DNA of 13,716 nt from the NCBI RefSeq assembly GCF_959025735.1, contig NZ_CAUFJQ010000050.1, positions 1 to 13,716 on the forward strand. Direction: 5' to 3'. Position 1 is the first letter of the stretch. Every line of letters starts with the position of its first letter. Origin of the DNA: an uncultured Streptococcus sp. (GTDB lineage Bacteria; Bacillota; Bacilli; Lactobacillales; Streptococcaceae). Under the pieces are notes generated by a model, which saw nothing but the letters and a program-made list of their open reading frames with translations, was not told where the DNA came from and did no database searches. Position numbers and translations under genes: made by a program. Shown piece after piece: positions 12,297 through 13,716 of the stretch.

Positions 12297-12716
12297 ATGG
12301 AAAAGAATCGTTTGTACGTTATTATTGCCGCTATTGTTGCCATCCTTGGTGCCTGCTCCACTTGGGTTACTTTTAATGGAGGTATTCTTGGATCAACAAG
12401 CGCTAAAGGAATTGATGATCCTGCTGGCTGGATCGTGATTATCTGTGGAGTTGTTTCCATTATTGCAGCAGTGGTCTATAAAATGAATGAACCTATGAAC
12501 CGAATTGCTGCGGAGTGGGTATCAACTGCAGGAGTTTTTTCAACTATTATCACTGTCTATAACCTCGTGGATGTTTACCAAACTTCAGTAAAATTCGGTA
12601 ACTATGGCTTCTCATTCGGATACGGTTTAATTATGAGTCTTGTTGCTAGTGTTGTATTAATCGTCTTAGCTCGTATTGCTGTTGGAATTAGCAAGCATAT
12701 TGAAGAGCAAGGGTAA
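12297..12716 (+). CDS. Four-helix membrane protein, second tandem paralogue
   Basis: A 139-residue membrane protein with four hydrophobic segments at about 5-24, 42-62, 74-92 and 106-130 and only a short charged tail (SKHIEEQG). The function is unknown. It aligns end to end with the membrane part of the previous gene: MEKNRL start, GWIVII at the second helix, FSTIIT in the third, and YGFSFGYGLI before the fourth. AAGGAG lies ten bases before the ATG. Divergence is considerable at the protein level, so the duplication is not recent, yet both flanking regulatory elements keep the same form. Confidence 0.75.
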   Translation: MEKNRLYVIIAAIVAILGACSTWVTFNGGILGSTSAKGIDDPAGWIVIICGVVSIIAAVVYKMNEPMNRIAAEWVSTAGVFSTIITVYNLVDVYQTSVKFGNYGFSFGYGLIMSLVASVVLIVLARIAVGISKHIEEQG

Positions 12717-12727
12717 TCATCAATCAA

Positions 12728-12757
12728 TCGCCTTGGTCCTGCCAGGGTGATTTTTTT
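12728..12757 (+). terminator. Terminator of second membrane gene
   Basis: TCGCCTTGG pairs with CCAGGGTGA across a five-base loop, followed by seven T. Confidence 0.85.
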
Positions 12758-12790
12758 GATCATTATTTTAAATAAAATTAGTGAAAATAC

Positions 12791-12819
12791 TTGTCAAGAT
12801 CCTGGAAATTTGGTAAACT
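12791..12819 (+). promoter_or_regulatory. rpmE2 promoter
   Basis: TTGTCA (12791-12796), 17 bases, then TAAACT (12814-12819) preceded by TGG. The predicted leader is about 50 bases. Confidence 0.75.
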
Positions 12820-12877
12820 AGCTTAGTAACAATCTATGGCTCGGAAAGAGACCATGGCAGAAAGGAAATATTGCAAA

Positions 12878-13120
12878 ATGAAAAAAGATATCCATCCAGA
12901 ATATCGCCCTGTTGTCTTCATGGACACTACTACTGGTTACAAGTTCCTCAGCGGTTCAACTAAGTACTCTAGCGAAACAGTTGAATTCGAAGGTGAAACT
13001 TACCCATTGATCCGTGTTGAAATTTCATCAGACTCACACCCATTCTACACTGGACGTCAAAAGTTCACTCAAGCAGATGGACGTGTGGATCGTTTCAACA
13101 AAAAATACGGTCTCAAATAA
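12878..13120 (+). CDS. rpmE2: Ribosomal protein L31 type B
   Basis: An 80-residue L31 of the zinc-independent type B: MKKDIHPEYRPVVFMDTTTGYKFL, then SSDSHPFYTGRQKF and a terminal RVDRFNKKYGLK. The CxxC cysteines of type A L31 are absent. It is a component of the 50S central protuberance and a bridge to the small subunit. The start at 12878 matches the family N-terminus. The in-frame ATG at 12836 lies only about ten bases after the predicted transcription start and would add 14 residues foreign to the family. An AAAGGA purine stretch precedes the start at a rather long distance (about 12 bases). In other bacteria type B L31 can be induced by zinc starvation; no Zur or AdcR-type operator was recognised here. 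Confidence 0.96.
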   Translation: MKKDIHPEYRPVVFMDTTTGYKFLSGSTKYSSETVEFEGETYPLIRVEISSDSHPFYTGRQKFTQADGRVDRFNKKYGLK

Positions 13121-13132
13121 GAACCAACACAG

Positions 13133-13162
13133 AACCACTTCCCTTTCGGGAGTGGTTTTTTT
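13133..13162 (+). terminator. rpmE2 terminator
   Basis: AACCACTTCCC pairs with GGGAGTGGTT (one bulged T, loop TTTC), followed by a T-run. Confidence 0.9.
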
Positions 13163-13193
13163 GATCTCCGTTTCTTTTATTGTGAATGCACAA

Positions 13194-13230
13194 AATAAGA
13201 GGTTAGGATGTTGATCCCAACCCCTTTTTT
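13194..13230 (-). terminator. Terminator of SDR gene (possibly bidirectional)
   Basis: On the minus strand GGTTGGGAT pairs with ATCCTAACC (13214-13222 with 13201-13209, loop CAAC), followed by TCTTATTTTG. On the plus strand the same hairpin precedes six T, so it may also back up the rpmE2 terminator. Confidence 0.7.
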
Positions 13231-13234
13231 CATC

Positions 13235-13716
13235 TTAATGGAACTGCATTCCACCATCTACGATAATGGTTTGTCCAGTGATGTAGTTTGAATCTGGTCC
13301 AGCAAGGAAGCTGACCGCTGCTGCTACATCTTCTGGTTCTGAAAGACGTTTCAAAGTGATATCTTTAGCGAATGTTTGCATACCCCATTCGTCATCTTTA
13401 CCTGCGTTCTTACCAACTTCATGGGCAATGTCAAACATCATTGGAGTCTTGACGATACCTGGTGCATACGCATTGACAGTGATGCCTGAATCCGCCAAGT
13501 CACGCGCCAAGGTTTGCGTAATTCCACGAACAGCAAACTTGGTCCCACCATAGATGGTCAAGTTTGGATTTCCGACAACCCCTGCTTGTGAAGTCGCATT
13601 GATGATCTTTCCACCATGACCCAGTGCTTTGAACTGAGCTTGAGCTGCTTGTGCACCCCAGATCACGCCACCAACGTTAATAGCAAATGTACGTGTAAAT
13701 TGTTCTTCTGTAATCG
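13235..13716 (-). CDS. butA: SDR dehydrogenase, acetoin/diacetyl reductase-like (5' part outside window)
   Basis: The reading frame is open through the right edge, so the visible 160 codons are the C-terminal two thirds of a protein of roughly 255 residues. The N-terminal NAD-binding glycine motif lies outside. Visible are the conserved Asn of the INVGG stretch, the catalytic Ser in INATSQAG and the YGGTK active-site Tyr/Lys. The C-terminal signature YITGQTIIVDGGMQFH is typical of (S)-acetoin-forming diacetyl reductases. Such enzymes interconvert diacetyl, acetoin and 2,3-butanediol with NAD(H). The substrate is inferred from family resemblance; another SDR activity is possible. It converges on rpmE2 with terminators between. 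Confidence 0.85.
   Translation of the reverse strand, partial: ITEEQFTRTFAINVGGVIWGAQAAQAQFKALGHGGKIINATSQAGVVGNPNLTIYGGTKFAVRGITQTLARDLADSGITVNAYAPGIVKTPMMFDIAHEVGKNAGKDDEWGMQTFAKDITLKRLSEPEDVAAAVSFLAGPDSNYITGQTIIVDGGMQFH

Noticed and set aside
12836..12877. Longer rpmE2 start adding 14 residues
   Set aside because: The extension is foreign to L31 and begins only about ten bases after the predicted transcription start.

Overview
The window looks like a chromosomal segment of an oral (viridans-type) Streptococcus. The evidence is the low-GC base composition, AGGAG-type ribosome binding sites, many extended -10 promoters (TGnTATAAT), and the gene set rplS - chorismate mutase - flavodoxin - pde2 - rpmE2. 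From memory, these lie next to one another in the same order in S. pneumoniae and relatives. The species cannot be fixed from the sequence alone.

Layout. Positions 1-2150 hold a PrsW-type membrane protease and a lipoprotein with a DUF6287-like segment, both on the minus strand. Positions 2150-4570 are an AT-rich accessory zone. It contains two isolated 36-bp copies of a streptococcal type II-A CRISPR repeat on either side of a small unknown gene, a perfect 23-bp-arm palindrome, and a two-gene immunity-like operon. A direct repeat of the tRNA-Arg 3' end delimits the last 1.7 kb and suggests integration at the tRNA. Positions 4572-7200 are core: tRNA-Arg(CCT), rplS with leader and promoter, a ClC-family (probably fluoride/proton) antiporter overlapping a chorismate mutase, and a flavodoxin.

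Positions 7264-10448 are a complete type VIIb secretion effector cassette read leftwards from one promoter: a Lap1-like small helical protein (FxxxD motif), a Lap2-like coiled-coil protein, a 639-residue LXG toxin, and a membrane-anchored putative immunity protein that overlaps the toxin gene out of frame. The two helical proteins are expected to bind the LXG domain and target the toxin to the secretion machine. The anchored immunity protein would protect against toxin acting outside the cytoplasm. No secretion-apparatus genes are in the window.

Positions 10483-13230 are read rightwards: pde2 (pApA/c-di-AMP turnover), two tandem paralogous four-helix membrane protein genes with near-identical promoters and terminators, and rpmE2 (ribosomal protein L31 type B). 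The right edge carries the 3' part of an SDR dehydrogenase (acetoin/diacetyl reductase-like) on the minus strand, cut off by the window.

The observations most worth following are the solo CRISPR repeats around a cargo gene, the tRNA-Arg att-like duplication bounding orphan immunity-like genes, and the insertion of the LXG cassette into an otherwise conserved core locus.
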